Shown one piece after another: positions 12,839 to 23,880 of a DNA stretch of 64,000 bases (positions within the stretch are counted from its first letter, which is position 1; the number at the start of each line of letters is the position of its first letter). The stretch is from Triglochin maritima (lineage: Eukaryota > Streptophyta > Magnoliopsida > Alismatales > Juncaginaceae), in contig OY821784.1 of the NCBI GenBank assembly GCA_963682175.1, forward strand, positions 34,701,621 through 34,765,620. The letters run 5' to 3'. Below the pieces are notes generated by a model that was not told the origin of the DNA, did no database searches, and was given only the letters and a program-made list of their open reading frames with translations. The translations under genes and the position numbers were made by a program.

Positions 12839-13316
12839 TTTTCTCAATTTTCTTAGCAACCAAAAGAGAATTAGTGATATCGGTGAAGCGAGTGTTCATT
12901 TTGCTTATGTTCTCACTGATTTGCATAGTGAAAATTTTATATTTATGCATGAGGAGACTAATGCAAGTTTCTTTAGTTTTACTATCTCCCACATGATGCA
13001 TTTGTAGTCTATGCTATATTTCATATGCAATTTCACAACCTCTAATCATATTATATTCAACATCATTTAAGCCACAATAAAGGATATTCATGATTGTTGA
13101 GTTCATTTCATATTCCTTCATTTTTGTTCTAGTTAGAGTGGCTAACTCTTCTTCATTTGGTGGGGTGTATGGGTTTTGGATTAAGATGCAATACTTAAGG
13201 TCATTAGAAATCAAGAATATTTTCATTCTATTCTTCCTGTAGTCATAATTTGACCCATTAAGCAAAGGAGGTCGAGTTGTGCATAAACCATCTACATGAT
13301 CAGATGTGGTAGTCAT
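12839..13316 (-). pseudogene. Copia gag N-terminal fragment
   Basis: The start MTTTSDHVDGLCTTRPPLL, then GSNYDYRKNRMKIFL and a Y-E-I-W-type continuation, is the N-terminal gag region of plant copia elements (DUF4219/UBN2 type, from memory). It begins 40 bp after the primer-binding site, as expected. After the first stop near 13014 the frame continues with HHVGDSKTKET, then is cut by the deletion near 12838. Confidence 0.8.
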
Positions 13317-13368
13317 GCTAAACTACGATTAAGTAGAAGAAATTTAGCATCTATGCCCTGATACCAAA

Positions 13369-14966
13369 TGTAGGTTCGTTGTGGGTCGCTAAATCTAATA
13401 AATTTTAAGCTTAATCTCTACTTGCTTAACAAACAAAGATGCACAACGGAATTTAAATAAGCAAGCAAGTAAAGAAGGAAAATATGCAAAACACAAAGAA
13501 CTCGAGGATTTTTATAGAGGTTTAGCCTCCCGCCTACTTCCTCTCTTGCAAGGTCCGCTCGACACTTCGAGGTCCGCTAACGACTTCACTATCCGCTCCC
13601 CATTTCGGGCCGGGAGACAACGCATTTACAATCTTCAAGCTAGCGAACAACCCTCGCCTAGCTTGGAATCCTCTTCTCACAATCCGAGAATGATGCTTCG
13701 GGAGCCTTTACTCTTTTGACAAATTGTATCCACGCAATGAACATCTTTTGACATCTTGTGATGAGGCATGTCTAATGATATTGTTCGCGAGTTCGCGGTG
13801 TAAACAATTTCACCGGAGCCTTTACTCTTTTGACAAATGAACTTGAGTGAAAACAACACTCTCTAGCTTGAGCACATTTTGAGTAGGATTTGGATATGAT
13901 CAAATATGTGGAAGTTTAAGGCTTGGGGAGTTTTGAGGATTGAGAGACTTCTCTCTGATGTGTTGGACAATTGTGTGTGAGAGAGTTATCTAAACAAGGT
14001 GTTCGATCCTCTAGGTGTTATAGTCGTTGTGACTAAAGTGATAGATGAATGTGTGTGATACACAAAACAAAAAATTACATGTCACTGTTCTGGTTAAATT
14101 CGGTCGAACAAAACTGGTAAAACGATCGATCGAAAGCTATCCATAAATGATGTCCAGACAGTTCCAGAAACAAACAGTCGATCGAACAAGGGGCGGTCGA
14201 ACGAACAGAGCTATAACTTAAGTGATTGGTCGAACCAAAAGTGAGATGGTCGACTGATTAAGCAGTCCACATTTATTGTCCAGGAAAGTCCAGGGACAAT
14301 CGGTCGAACAAAAAGGTTTGTCCGGTTGACTGATAAAAACTGGCACTACAGGGTTCAAGAGATGTCTATGTTCGGTTGACCGAAACTAGGTCCATGGTCG
14401 ACCGGTGGTCCGATGTGTTTCTGGGGTATGGATAAAAATATGAATACGACCGTTGGTATCTACGACAAGTCCAACGGTCAAATAACACGTGTAGACGGTC
14501 GACCAAAAAGGTCATTGTCGACCGATCGAACAGTTCAAATCACTATTGATTAAAAGATCAATCGGTTGAACGAAAGTGGACCGGTCGACCGAATTTACAC
14601 AGGTAGTTCAGGTTTGGGTTTAGTGATTTCCAGTCTAAGTTTGGGTGACCTATTGAAGTCCAAATTATCTGAGATTTTGTGTGTGACTTCTATAAGGAAC
14701 CTAGTGTGTATGTGATTAGTTATTTACTCTAGTATGCTCAAGTACATAGTTCCTAAGACTCAAAAGAAATGTAAAATTACATGTCTTCAATAGCTTGATT
14801 ACATGTCTTGACTTGAGTTCCTTTCTTCCTTGAGTCTTAATTACCTGTAGATGTTAGTACAAAGCAATATATATGCTATGCAATATGTGTGCTACTCTAC
14901 ATTGGTTATTATTAAGATTATGTTAATTAAATTATCAAAACATGGATTAAGACCTAAAAGCCAACA
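13369..14966 (-). repeat. Complete copia LTR (inner element)
   Basis: A 1598-bp LTR with TG..CA ends, nearly the same length as the solo LTR at 36253-37847 (1595 bp). In plus orientation it begins TGTAGGTTCG and ends AAAAGCCAACA. It carries a cluster of GGTCGACCG-like palindromes between about 14100 and 14590. Confidence 0.85.
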
Positions 14967-15915
14967 AACTTCTCTTTAATGTATGAGACAATTGTGTGTG
15001 GGAGAGATGTCTTACCAACGTGTTCAATCCTCTATTTATAAGCTCCTAATGTGTAATAGACGTTGGGGGGAAGTAAGGTAAGAGGTTGTGTAAGAAACAC
15101 AACAAAAAACTACAACACAATGTTCTGAGTTAGTTTTGTCGACCGAAATGGGTGCACTGATCGACCGTTTCCATAAAGTTGTGGAAACATTTGAACCAAA
15201 TCAAGAACGGTCGACCGAAAACTAACAAGCACTTTGGGGTTTTATGTTCGGTCGAACAAAAAGGTTCGGTCGGTCGATCGAAAAATATCAGGCACAATGG
15301 GGTTCAAGAAAAAGTCTTCGATCAGTTGACTAGAGCCAGGGAACAGTCGACCGGTAGCCAAAGTATTTTGGGGTTTGATTAAGATTATACGAATACGACT
15401 GTTGGTATAATACAACAAATCTAATGGTCATATGACACATGTAGACGGTCAAACAAAATGCTCATAATGGTCGACCAGTTTAATACTATTGGCTAGGAGA
15501 TTAACTGATCCAATCGGTCGAACAAAGAACTCGTTTGGTCGACCGATTTTGCTCAGACGGTTCAAGTTTAGGTTTTAGTGTTTTCCGGTCTAAGTTTGGG
15601 TGACCAATTGAAGTCAAATGTTATGAGATTTTGTATGTCACTTCTATAAGGAACCTAGTGTGTGTGTGAGTAATTTTTAACTCTAGTTTACTCAAGTACA
15701 CAAAAATTCCTAAGACTCAATTACAAGTAAAATTACATGTCTTCAATAACTTGATTACATGTCTTGACATGAATTCATTTCTTAGTTGAGTCTTGATCAC
15801 TTGTAAATATTAGCATAAAACAATATAAGCAATATGTGTGCTACACTACATTGATTATAATTAAGATTATGTTGATTAAATCATCAAAACATATATTAAA
15901 GCCAAAAAGCCAACA

Positions 15916-16275
15916 ATCTCTATAAGCTTTACTCCTATCAGAATACCCCAAAAAGATGATCTCATCGGATTTCGCATCAAATTTATTCAAATTGTCTTTA
16001 GTGTTGAGGACAAAACGTTTTAATCCCAAAGCTTTGAACTAAGATATTTTAGGAATACGGTTATGTCAAAGCTCAAAATGAGTTTTCTTCAAAATGGGTC
16101 GAATGAGAACACGGTTTAAACATAACAAAATGTATTAACAACTTCACACCAAAAGTATTTTGGAAGCCATTTTCCACAAGCATGGTTCTTTCCATTTCTT
16201 GAAGTGTTCTATTTTTCCTCTCAGCTAACACTTGTGTCCATGGCTTTAACAATCTTTTATTTTGCACATATTTGC
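15916..16275 (-). pseudogene. Copia integrase C-terminal fragment
   Basis: On the minus strand, broken frames give VLAERKNRTLQEMERTML (integrase core end) and LKRFVLNTKDNLNKFDAKSD followed by GYSDRSKAYR (the GKF-type C-terminal region). Frameshifts and stops separate the pieces. It is the part of the outer copia element to the right of the nested LTR, and it continues at 12330. Confidence 0.8.
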
Positions 16276-16516
16276 CGTTATTTCTATTTTTGCGTTGTAT
16301 ATTTAATACACTCGTAGTCCTAACTTTATGTTAAAATTCGAATCAAATTGGAGGTCAGATTTGGTTTGGATTTGAGTCTGATTGACTACCAATCATACCC
16401 AAATTCCAACTAAATCAGACATCCAATTGGATCCGGACTTTAACGTGAAGTTAAGATTATGAGTGTTCTAGGTAAACAACGCAAAAAAAATAAAAATATA
16501 TATGTGCTAAAATAAC
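16276..16516. repeat. Foldback (long hairpin) element
   Basis: The two halves are inverted copies of each other. The left half has CGTTATTT, TTTTTGCGTTG, CACTCGTAGTC and AATTGGAGGTCAGATTT; the reverse complement of the right half has CGTTATTT, TTTTTTGCGTTG, CACTCATAATC and AATTGGATGTCTGATTT. Arms are roughly 100 bp with a short centre. No flanking duplication was identified. It marks the right edge of the outer copia relic. Confidence 0.6.
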
Positions 16517-17845
16517 GAATTTTTAATGTTCGGACGGGAGAGGGGCAAAATGTTACAAAATGAAAGTATAGGAGAGACGATTGTCGTATTTAAAGTTCAG
16601 AGATATTAAAGTGAAATCGAGACATACTTCAAGGAAACAAACTGTAATTAACAAGTAAAATAAATAAAACTAATGTTGTTTTTAAGGGTATCTATGCAAA
16701 ATCTTTTTTCATTGATACCAATTAATTTACAAATATATATCAATATTTAAATATTTAGTATATAATACATTCATTACTTGTGTTTTAGCATTTATTATTA
16801 TTAGATCCTATCCAAATGACATCTTGTATCTACGTGACAGTCTAGTGGTTTCTATAAGATAGTACAGTTAACAGCCTTGTTTTCTGACCTTTTCTTTCTA
16901 GATATTTCTAGAGTCACCAAGGAAGAAGTCAAGTGATAGTGGAGCAGCACTAACAACCTCCAGAAAAATCAACAAATCAATCTAAACATGATGAATTTAC
17001 ACCACAGGACCATCATTTATGCTTTTGACTTATTAATTAGATACACATGAACACATCCCTGCTAAAATGTAAAATTAGTGGATTAAGTTTCACTTATAGA
17101 ACCCCTTTCGACACACATCCTCATACTAATTTGGAGCACTGACGACAAATGATAAATAGACGTAACTAAAGAGCTGATGGTCTACAACAATCGACAAGAA
17201 AACTTATAGATTCGATGTCAAGACGTCTAACACAATCGCATCAATTTTGCAATGGGAAAAATTGCAAACCTAACCCCATCACTACCTTATGTTCCCAAAG
17301 AATAATTATTGGGTGGTCGTAGAATCAACTCTGTTGTGAGATTTACACGAAAAAAAGCAGAGCAGAGTGGAAGCTGGCATGGACCAGAGTTGAAGTTGAA
17401 GGCTTAATTGCGTACCCAAATTGACCCGTGGAGATAATTATTGGTGAAGTCTATCCACAGAAAATTCTTAAATACTTAATGACCTAAATTGAGCAACTAA
17501 TTTTTTTTTGAGCAACTAATATAACGCACCAACGACTTGACTTGAACCCGTCAAGCAGACCAAATAAACTGATTGTCTGCTTTTTCCACTAACCCAATTG
17601 CGTGCACACAAACATCCCCTAATAGAAACATTAATCCAAAACCAAACCCAAATCACCCGCAAAACAAAATTTCCAAAACAATCAAATTCCATTAACAATC
17701 AATCAATCAAAACTTCACAAACCAAATTTCATAACTACAATACAACTCCAAAAGAATAGTTTGCTGTACAAGTCTTCCATCTCTAGACATGAAACTAACT
17801 TCTAACTAATCATGAACTATAATATAATTTGTTGGTCGCCGGAGA
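16517..17845. other. Intergenic, 3' side of the zinc-finger gene
   Basis: AT-rich sequence with no recognisable protein, RNA gene or repeat. The last part (to 17845) is presumably the 3' UTR and terminator region of the minus-strand zinc-finger gene. Confidence 0.5.
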
Positions 17846-18412
17846 CTAGGCCGGAATAAGAAACCTCGGCCGCTTGACGGCCATCGGGCTTTGGACCTCA
17901 TCCTCCTCCTTAACAACACACCTTGACGTGAACTCCGGCACGACCGGAGTAATATTAAGGTCAAACGCTCTCTCTCCGATGCTCGCCGACGACGAACCAC
18001 CGTCGTAGTGGCACCGTTTGTGACCGCCAAGCGCCTGCCCGGACGGGAACGTCCTAAGGCATATAGAGCACTGGTGAACCCTCCCGGGATTGCCCGCGAC
18101 GGGCGTTTGGACCGGGAGAGAGAATTCGGTGGTTGGTCGGCGGTGGCTGGCCTTGTGCCCCCCCAGAGCTTGGTAGGAGGCGAAGGTCTTGCCGCAGACG
18201 GTGCAATTGTGGGACGGTTTGACGGCGAGGTCAATACTGGTGGTGCGGGTGTCTTTGGCTAGCATGAGGAGGCAAATTGCTAGGTATTCTTCTTCGGTTA
18301 TTGGTTTTGCGGTAGCAGAGCGCTTGGAGCGTTTGCGCTTTGGACATGTCGAGCTGGTCGACACGGTGGTGGTGGTGGTCACGGTCGTGGTGGAGGACAT
18401 GTCTAGAGACAT
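17846..18412 (-). CDS. C1-2i C2H2 zinc-finger repressor, ZAT10/AZF-like
   Basis: An intronless nuclear transcription repressor of 188 residues; family members act in abiotic stress responses (family knowledge). Visible motifs: Thr-rich N-terminus, basic B-box KRKRSKR (25-31), L-box [15 protein letters not shown] (40-54), two plant C2H2 fingers with invariant QALGGH (70-90 and 115-135), an EAR/DLN repression motif FDLNI (150-154), and a C-terminal [14 protein letters not shown] similar to the end of ZAT10. The frame is open 47 codons further upstream, but a TATA box lies at 18461-18470, so the upstream Met at 18553 would precede transcription start; ATG 18412 is chosen. The gene is much more GC-rich than its surroundings. 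It could be any C1-2i member; ZAT10, ZAT6 or AZF2 cannot be separated by eye. Confidence 0.9.
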   Translation of the reverse strand: MSLDMSSTTTVTTTTTVSTSSTCPKRKRSKRSATAKPITEEEYLAICLLMLAKDTRTTSIDLAVKPSHNCTVCGKTFASYQALGGHKASHRRPTTEFSLPVQTPVAGNPGRVHQCSICLRTFPSGQALGGHKRCHYDGGSSSASIGERAFDLNITPVVPEFTSRCVVKEEDEVQSPMAVKRPRFLIPA

Positions 18413-18460
18413 TGAAGATTTGGTGTTTTGGTTTGGGAGTGAGTGGAGTAGTTTTGGTGA

Positions 18461-18470
18461 AATATATAGA
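18461..18470 (-). promoter_or_regulatory. TATA box of the zinc-finger gene
   Basis: The minus strand reads TCTATATATT, about 50 bp upstream of the ATG at 18412. The expected start site some 30 bp downstream leaves a 5' UTR of only about 20-30 nt, which supports the short gene model. Confidence 0.65.
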
Positions 18471-18599
18471 GAGGGAGAGGTCAAAGAAGTGAAGGAATGG
18501 AGAAGAGTGGTGGATGGAGTTGGGAAGGTTCCACGGTCAACGGTCAACACCAAGTGGAGTGTGTGTGTGTTTTAAGTGTGTTCTAGTGGAACACACTCT

Positions 18600-19447
18600 C
18601 TAATGAAAAGTCTTGTTTTGGTTGAGAGTTGATTGTTAGAACTTAGAACGTGCTTTGCTTGATAATAGGTTGTTAGAATGTGCTAAGTACAATGTTTCAT
18701 TTGGCACTTTCTAAATTGTAATTCTTTTTTTTTTTTGTTATATTTTTTTTGTTGTATCTCTTGATCACATTAGATTGCGGATCTACCAATGAATTGGTAT
18801 TAATTTGTCTGTAATCCAATTTTGTATACAAAATTTTAATAGATGGAAGGATGGATTGAATCTATAACAATTAATTATCAAGTAAGTATGAGATTTATTC
18901 TTGAAATATCTAGGCACATATGTCATGTTGACTGTAGAGCCATACCGTCGTGGACCATGTTAGAACAATTTATTTATTTTTAAATTTTAGATGTCATGGT
19001 ACTTGAATTCAATTTGATCTTGTCAAGGACTTGTTGTTTAATTATTTGTCCATCTAATTGGGATCTTTTGGATTGAGAGCATATTTGGCAAGGTCCGTTT
19101 GAGAATATATACCAGCTAACAACGTCAAACGTTTAGGTAATTTCCAAAATCTCTCAAAAGAATATGGTTTATATCTAAAAGACTTCTGACGGTTGGGTCT
19201 TGTATCTGAATTTTGCATAAAAATCAATTTTTCACCGGATGTTGGATTTTCACTAAATTATAAAAGTCTAGACGTTAGCTTTGGGGAAGTTATGGAAATA
19301 TGAAATCTCAAGTAATGGACCCTTTATTCATCATCCCTCACTTTCCATTTTTCCGTCTCTTTACAAAAAGTAAACTCATAATTAGGACAATAGTGTGAAT
19401 TTGGCAGCGGCAGGGGATTCCCGTTCTCTTAAGCTAATATTAATTAA
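18600..19447. other. Promoter side of zinc-finger gene, nothing further recognised
   Basis: Non-coding, AT-rich. It includes a T-rich tract near 18725-18750. No transposon ends or genes were recognised. Confidence 0.45.
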
Positions 19448-19654
19448 GGGTCAATCTCTAGTAAGCCCAGGAGTCATCAAATTTAGTTTAAGTCCCTTAC
19501 AATCTCACCATTGGATCTTATTTACAGTTAATCTCACCATTCATTAACATAACCGTTTTTTTTCTTAATCTACCTTACAATTTGAAATGAACGGTAGATA
19601 TTGTGGGGGTTTAATTTAGAAAAATTAACCCCTGGACTCAATAGAGAATTCCTA
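19448..19654. mobile_element. 207-bp MITE, copy 1 (10-bp TSD, Mutator-like)
   Basis: It starts GGGTCAATCTCTAGTAAG and ends with the inverted counterpart (reverse complement TAGGAATTCTCTATTGAG). The perfect 10-bp duplication TATTAATTAA lies at 19438-19447 and 19655-19664. The body is about 80% similar to 57030-57235 in the same orientation. A 9-11 bp duplication points to Mutator-type mobilisation. No coding capacity. Confidence 0.85.
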
Positions 19655-20192
19655 TATTAATTAAAATATATGAGAGTTGTGTTAGAGATAAGCTCGTGTT
19701 ACTTGCGTGTGATTGAGTGACGTATTAGTTGTAGGTATTATTAGGTAGCTTACTTGCTACTCCTACCACCTCTCTTTTCTTAATTATGGTAACGACATAT
19801 TTGGTATGATGTAGTTAGTGGACAACGCATACACACATGTGTAGTGTGAGACAAAACGTGTGTATTGTGGCCACTCTGCCCCAATTGAGTTTTTTTCCAA
19901 CGAGTTTTTGCGATACCGTATGGACAAACGAAATTATGAGCCATGTGGTGAGCTCACTGAGCTCATCACGATCATTTAACCATCTAGTAAATATGAGATT
20001 TCGATCCAAAGTTACATGTGGAATAACCACTTGAGCCACGTAGAGAAAAATGAGTATCCTCATGTTTCTCGTGCTTGTGATTGTGATATAACAATTTTGA
20101 TCGTTAAATACAGTTAGCCATTTATTACATATCAAGATTCAAATGATTAGGTGATTGCGTCAATTAATTACGACTTCCATGTAAATAATCAA

Positions 20193-20858
20193 GGAAAATT
20201 TGACAATCTATAATCCAAGTAACCAAATCTCTGAAAAATATCTTCCGTTTTGACTCTATCTGAAAAATATGTTTATCTTTCAACTTCTCCCCAAAATACA
20301 CAGAAGATCTGTCCGACTTCCATCGATTCAATCAACCCCACAAAACACTTACTTTAATCCTATCGAGCTCACATGCAAAAGTAATCGAGTCTATTGATCA
20401 CAACAATCATGTTCCTATCGAACTCATATCAAGTCCATCGAACTTCGTTGGAAACACAAAAAGATCATCCGTTTTTTGTATCTAAACTGTTAGGAAATTC
20501 CTAATAAATTCCCGAGCCCAAAAATGCATTATGCTTGTCTTCCAAGGGTGAGATACACGACCGACCCGTCGGAGTGGGCATAAGGAGTATGAGTCAATCT
20601 CAACACAAATCTCTCACGAAATTACCTTCCGAACATGCACAAACAACCCCCTCCGAATACATTTGGGTTCGACTACGACAGGATGACTTACGCGAAAGAG
20701 AGAGAGAATATGCGTGACAAATGAAGGTTTTTGGTTTTTTTAAAGGTATGGGTATTTTGGGGAGAAGTGGAAAGATAAACATATTTTTCAGAGAGAGTCA
20801 AAGTAGATGATATTTTTCAAAAGATGTGTCACTTAGAACATAGATTGTCAAATTTTCC
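20193..20858. mobile_element. Long-TIR non-autonomous element (MULE-like)
   Basis: A 666-bp element with terminal inverted repeats of about 100 bp at roughly 80% identity. Both ends begin GGAAAATTTGACAATCTA when read inwards, and both TIRs share GAAAAATATGTTTATCTTTC and CTTCTCCCC near their inner edge. A perfect duplication ATAATCAA flanks it (20185-20192 and 20859-20866). TIR length fits a MULE, the 8-bp duplication also fits hAT. The 450-bp interior has higher GC and open frames on both strands (20535-20782) but no recognised product; it could be captured host sequence. Confidence 0.8.
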
Positions 20859-20866
20859 ATAATCAA

Positions 20867-22414
20867 CCGTTAGATACCGGAATGTATTGTGCTAAAATGA
20901 TGTATGTCATAAAATTTACTAACCTAATTCATATTTCGTACAAACAAAAAAGAAATAATATAACTGCAAATTACCAAAATTAAAACAATGATTAGTGTTT
21001 AATTAATCGTCGGTGTAAACCCGAAAACTTCTCCAACGCGGAGTTCAGTAGAGTTTGGCCGAAGTTAACTCCACGCAAGTGGATTTGTTCAACACCACAA
21101 CTACTAGACTTTTGCTTGGATGCATCTGAACCGTTGGATGTTGCTGTCGGCGTTTTGGACGGACGGTTGATATTCCTTTGACATGTTCTGTTTGTTTTGT
21201 GGGCCGCCACCTGGCCTCAACTTAACACCGTTTCCATTGTTTTGTTTTTATTAAGAGCCGGTCAATTCTGGTTTGGAGGGTGGCTAATTTGAGGATATTT
21301 GCATATGAACATCTAATATATTTTTTCTCATATTTTGAATAACTTCTGTGATTTATTGTGGAATATGGTCTTACGTTTTTTTGATTTTATCTAGTCTACT
21401 ATCCCAAACAATTTTAAATTTTAATATCTCAAACATTAAAATAGGACTACTGGGATTCGATCCTAACTAAACTCCTGTATCAAGACAATGAATCTCCAAA
21501 CTATACTAGTCTTAGTTGGTGATGGTATTACGTTTCAAAAATAACATTACTGTTAATTTGCCTTCAAAGAGTTTAGTGGTAAGAATGAGAAGTATGATAT
21601 ATATTTTTGTGTTTTCGGGGAGTAAAGTTTGTTTGACCATGCAGTTGGGTTTTGTAATTTCTTGGAGAACCTTGACATGTGGGTCCTCACTACTAAATAA
21701 CACTTCCAATGTCTAGATTCTCTAAAATACATACCTCCCTGGGATTATAGTTTTATACTTGTATGGATTTTAGTTCGATTTACTATACTTTTATCTGTGT
21801 TTGGTACACCCTATGGGGTTTGTGTTTGGGGGTGGAAATTTTGCATTCTCACTTCAGACGCTAGACGTGCACACAAACAACATATACGGCGCCTGGAGGT
21901 TGAGAGAAAATGGCGTTTGAGAATACTGATTTGTGTGGATAGTGTGAAGGTAACATGGTCTAGCTTCTTGCATCTGATTGTAATTTTTCAGTTTGAGCAA
22001 CACGCAAGGAGTAAAAAAATTGCAAACTCAACATTTGGGGTGTGCAACGCTGATGCAGGCAAACACCCAGACGGGGCATAAGTAGAGAATTCTAAGTCTA
22101 AACTCCATAGTAAACTAGTTTTTTTGGTTTGCAGAAAATAACCACTTTAGAATGGGTAAGGTATACAATAGGGCTCCTAGTGTATTAGTGGATAGTTTAT
22201 CTATTGTCACGAGTTTTTATCAATTTTGCATGGTATTTTATTCAACATGTGACGCGAGTGGACTTCTGTTGTTATGATTTTCTTCTAAGTTTTGTTGGTA
22301 CTACCTTGTACATGTGATATATACTCATGAATGCAAAATATGAGATATTGTGTTTATCAAAAGGGATAGAAACAACAAAACTAGTAACAATAGATTTTTG
22401 AGGCAAGTGAAACG
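20867..22414. other. Intergenic, no supported gene
   Basis: Mostly AT-rich. A more GC-rich patch at 21000-21230 has a 72-codon open frame on the minus strand, and inside it an imperfect inverted repeat around 21041-21080. No family motif was recognised in any frame. Confidence 0.45.
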
Positions 22415-22744
22415 TGTTAGAGATAGACTCACATCGTAGAAATGTGGGTTCTCTCTGGAGGTTATAAGTTGGGAAGCATCTCCACTTATTGTCAATTGGA
22501 TTTGAGTTGGATGCTCCTGCTTTAACATGGTATCATAGCCAATAAGACCCTTAATCGGGCAGACGTAACCTCTCCCATTGTTGTCCATGCGTAGACACAG
22601 AAGAAATTACCTGACCACGCGTGCAGGGGAGTGTTAGAGATATTCCCACATCGTAGAAATGTTGACTCTCTCTTGTGGTTATAAGTTGGGAAACATCTCT
22701 ACTCATTGTCAATTAGTTTTGAATGAGATATTCTTGTTTTAACA
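22415..22744 (+). mobile_element. Complete TRIM retrotransposon
   Basis: Terminal-repeat retrotransposon in miniature, 330 bp. Two 113-bp LTRs (22415-22527 and 22632-22744) both start TGTTAGAGAT and end TTTAACA. Directly after the 5' LTR lies the primer-binding site TGGTATCATAGCC (22528-22540; initiator tRNA-Met type), and directly before the 3' LTR a polypurine tract GCAGGGGAG (22623-22631). The internal part is 104 bp and non-coding. Flanks AAACG (22410-22414) and AAAGG (22745-22749) match at 4 of 5 bases. It must have used proteins of another element. Confidence 0.92.
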
Positions 22745-23880
22745 AAAGGTACCCATACGTACAATTTAGTTACTTAAATTTTTTTGAGGGTAAAGCATTA
22801 GGTGTTATGGCTTGCATGCAAATATAAATATAGTTTTAGTAGTGAGTTTAGATATGGCGAAGAAATGTGTTTTCAAAATCAAATATCTCTAAGGGATTAT
22901 TATTAGTATTTCTATTTTTGGTGAAATGTATTAAAGGAGTGGAATGCGCCAGATGTTCTTCCCAGTCCACATGTCAATATGTAGAAAGGATTGAGGAAAA
23001 AAAATGAAGTTTCGATAGACATGAAATGTTTTTTTAAATAATCGGATAGATATGAAGTGCTACTTTAGAATTTAGAATCCTTAACAAAGTTATTGGTACT
23101 ACAAGTACTAGTGTCTACTGTCCGGTGGCAAAGATGTGGAAGAAAGTTTTGACACGTCAAGACATTAACGATCATATAATCTAGACATATTCTTGTCTGG
23201 CCGTCGCCTCCATGCGAAGGTGATGCACTTTCAGAACACAAATATCTATACAATTGACGTCGTGTGGTATTTTGGTAAGTTCAATTTTAACTATTACCAA
23301 CAGATTGAGCATCAGGCATCCATTACTTATGGGTTGTCACGGTGGGATTTGAATTCGCATTACAGTCTTTTAAAAATACAGGTGTTAATGTTATTCGTCA
23401 ACGACCTACAAAGATTGAAAAGTTCAAATTGTCCTTCGATTATTTTCAGTGACGATGGATTATGGTGATAAGACTCCAAATAACGAAGATACTTCGGCTA
23501 CCTTATTCTACTAATCTTCTGTTAATACATCTTAAATCCCACTTTACAATTTTCAATTAACCACAAAAGATATCAGTGTATAACCGTAAGTGCTCTTGGC
23601 AGCAACAGAGCACTGGAAAGTAATCAGTCGATGCAAATGTGATTGTATTCCCACTATGAGCACCAACTCGAAGCAGGAATGGCCTAGCAAGATCACACTT
23701 ATCATAGTTGGGTTTCGAAATTAGCAACAGAGAAAAATATGTACGTTCCAAAAAGTACTAACTTGTAACAAAAGGTGTTCTAAAAGTAAACCTTAAAACC
23801 AGATTTAGCATAAAATAGAAACATAAGAACGGCAAGCTACAAGATGTATAACTATCAAGTACAATGTGTTTGCCGACGAA
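22745..23880. other. Intergenic, 3' side of BUB3
   Basis: No gene or repeat was recognised. The part next to 23880 is presumably the BUB3 3' UTR. Confidence 0.45.

Larger units (their letters stand above)
12796..14966 (-). mobile_element. Third-layer copia element with internal deletion
   Basis: On the minus strand this has a complete 5' LTR (14966-13369, 1598 bp, TG..CA), a primer-binding site TGGTATCAGGGC matching initiator-tRNA-Met-type sites (about 13366-13355), a gag start at 13316, then a direct jump at about 12838 into the last 43 bp of the 3' LTR (12838-12796). Pol and most of the 3' LTR are thus deleted. Flanks GACTT (12791-12795) and AACTT (14967-14971) match at 4 of 5 positions. 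It sits inside the LTR of the second layer. Confidence 0.85.
12333..15915 (-). mobile_element. Second-layer copia solo LTR, split by a third insertion
   Basis: The left piece (12333-12795) starts TGTAGGAATG and the right piece (14972-15915) ends AAAAGCCAACA; joined they give about 1.4 kb of the same LTR family as 36253-37847. No internal region lies between them except the inner element, so this is a solo LTR. The flanks GACTC and ATCTC share 3 of 5 bases, as expected for an aged 5-bp duplication of the GAGTC found in the interrupted integrase frame. GGTCGACC-type motifs cluster at 15140-15545. Confidence 0.8.
9596..16275 (-). mobile_element. Outer Ty1/copia element, degenerate and nested into
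   Basis: On the minus strand, from right to left: integrase C-terminal part (16267-15916), reverse transcriptase (12330-11200), RNase H (10834-10487), a non-coding tail and a polypurine-like tract next to the 3' LTR. The pol order integrase, RT, RNase H defines Ty1/copia. The protein frame is interrupted exactly between SKAYR (ending 15921) and VYNKRTSCV (from 12331) by another element of the same family (12333-15915). The 5' LTR, gag and most of integrase are lost at the right edge, where a foldback element begins at 16276. Repeated stops make it inactive. Confidence 0.85.

Noticed and set aside
18008..18575. Plus-strand open frames overlapping the zinc-finger gene
   Set aside because: Shadows of a GC-rich minus-strand gene; no start context or motif.
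21000..21230. Minus-strand 72-codon open frame with a GC-rich patch and imperfect hairpin
   Set aside because: No homologous motif recognised and no splice or promoter context; not enough to call a gene or RNA.
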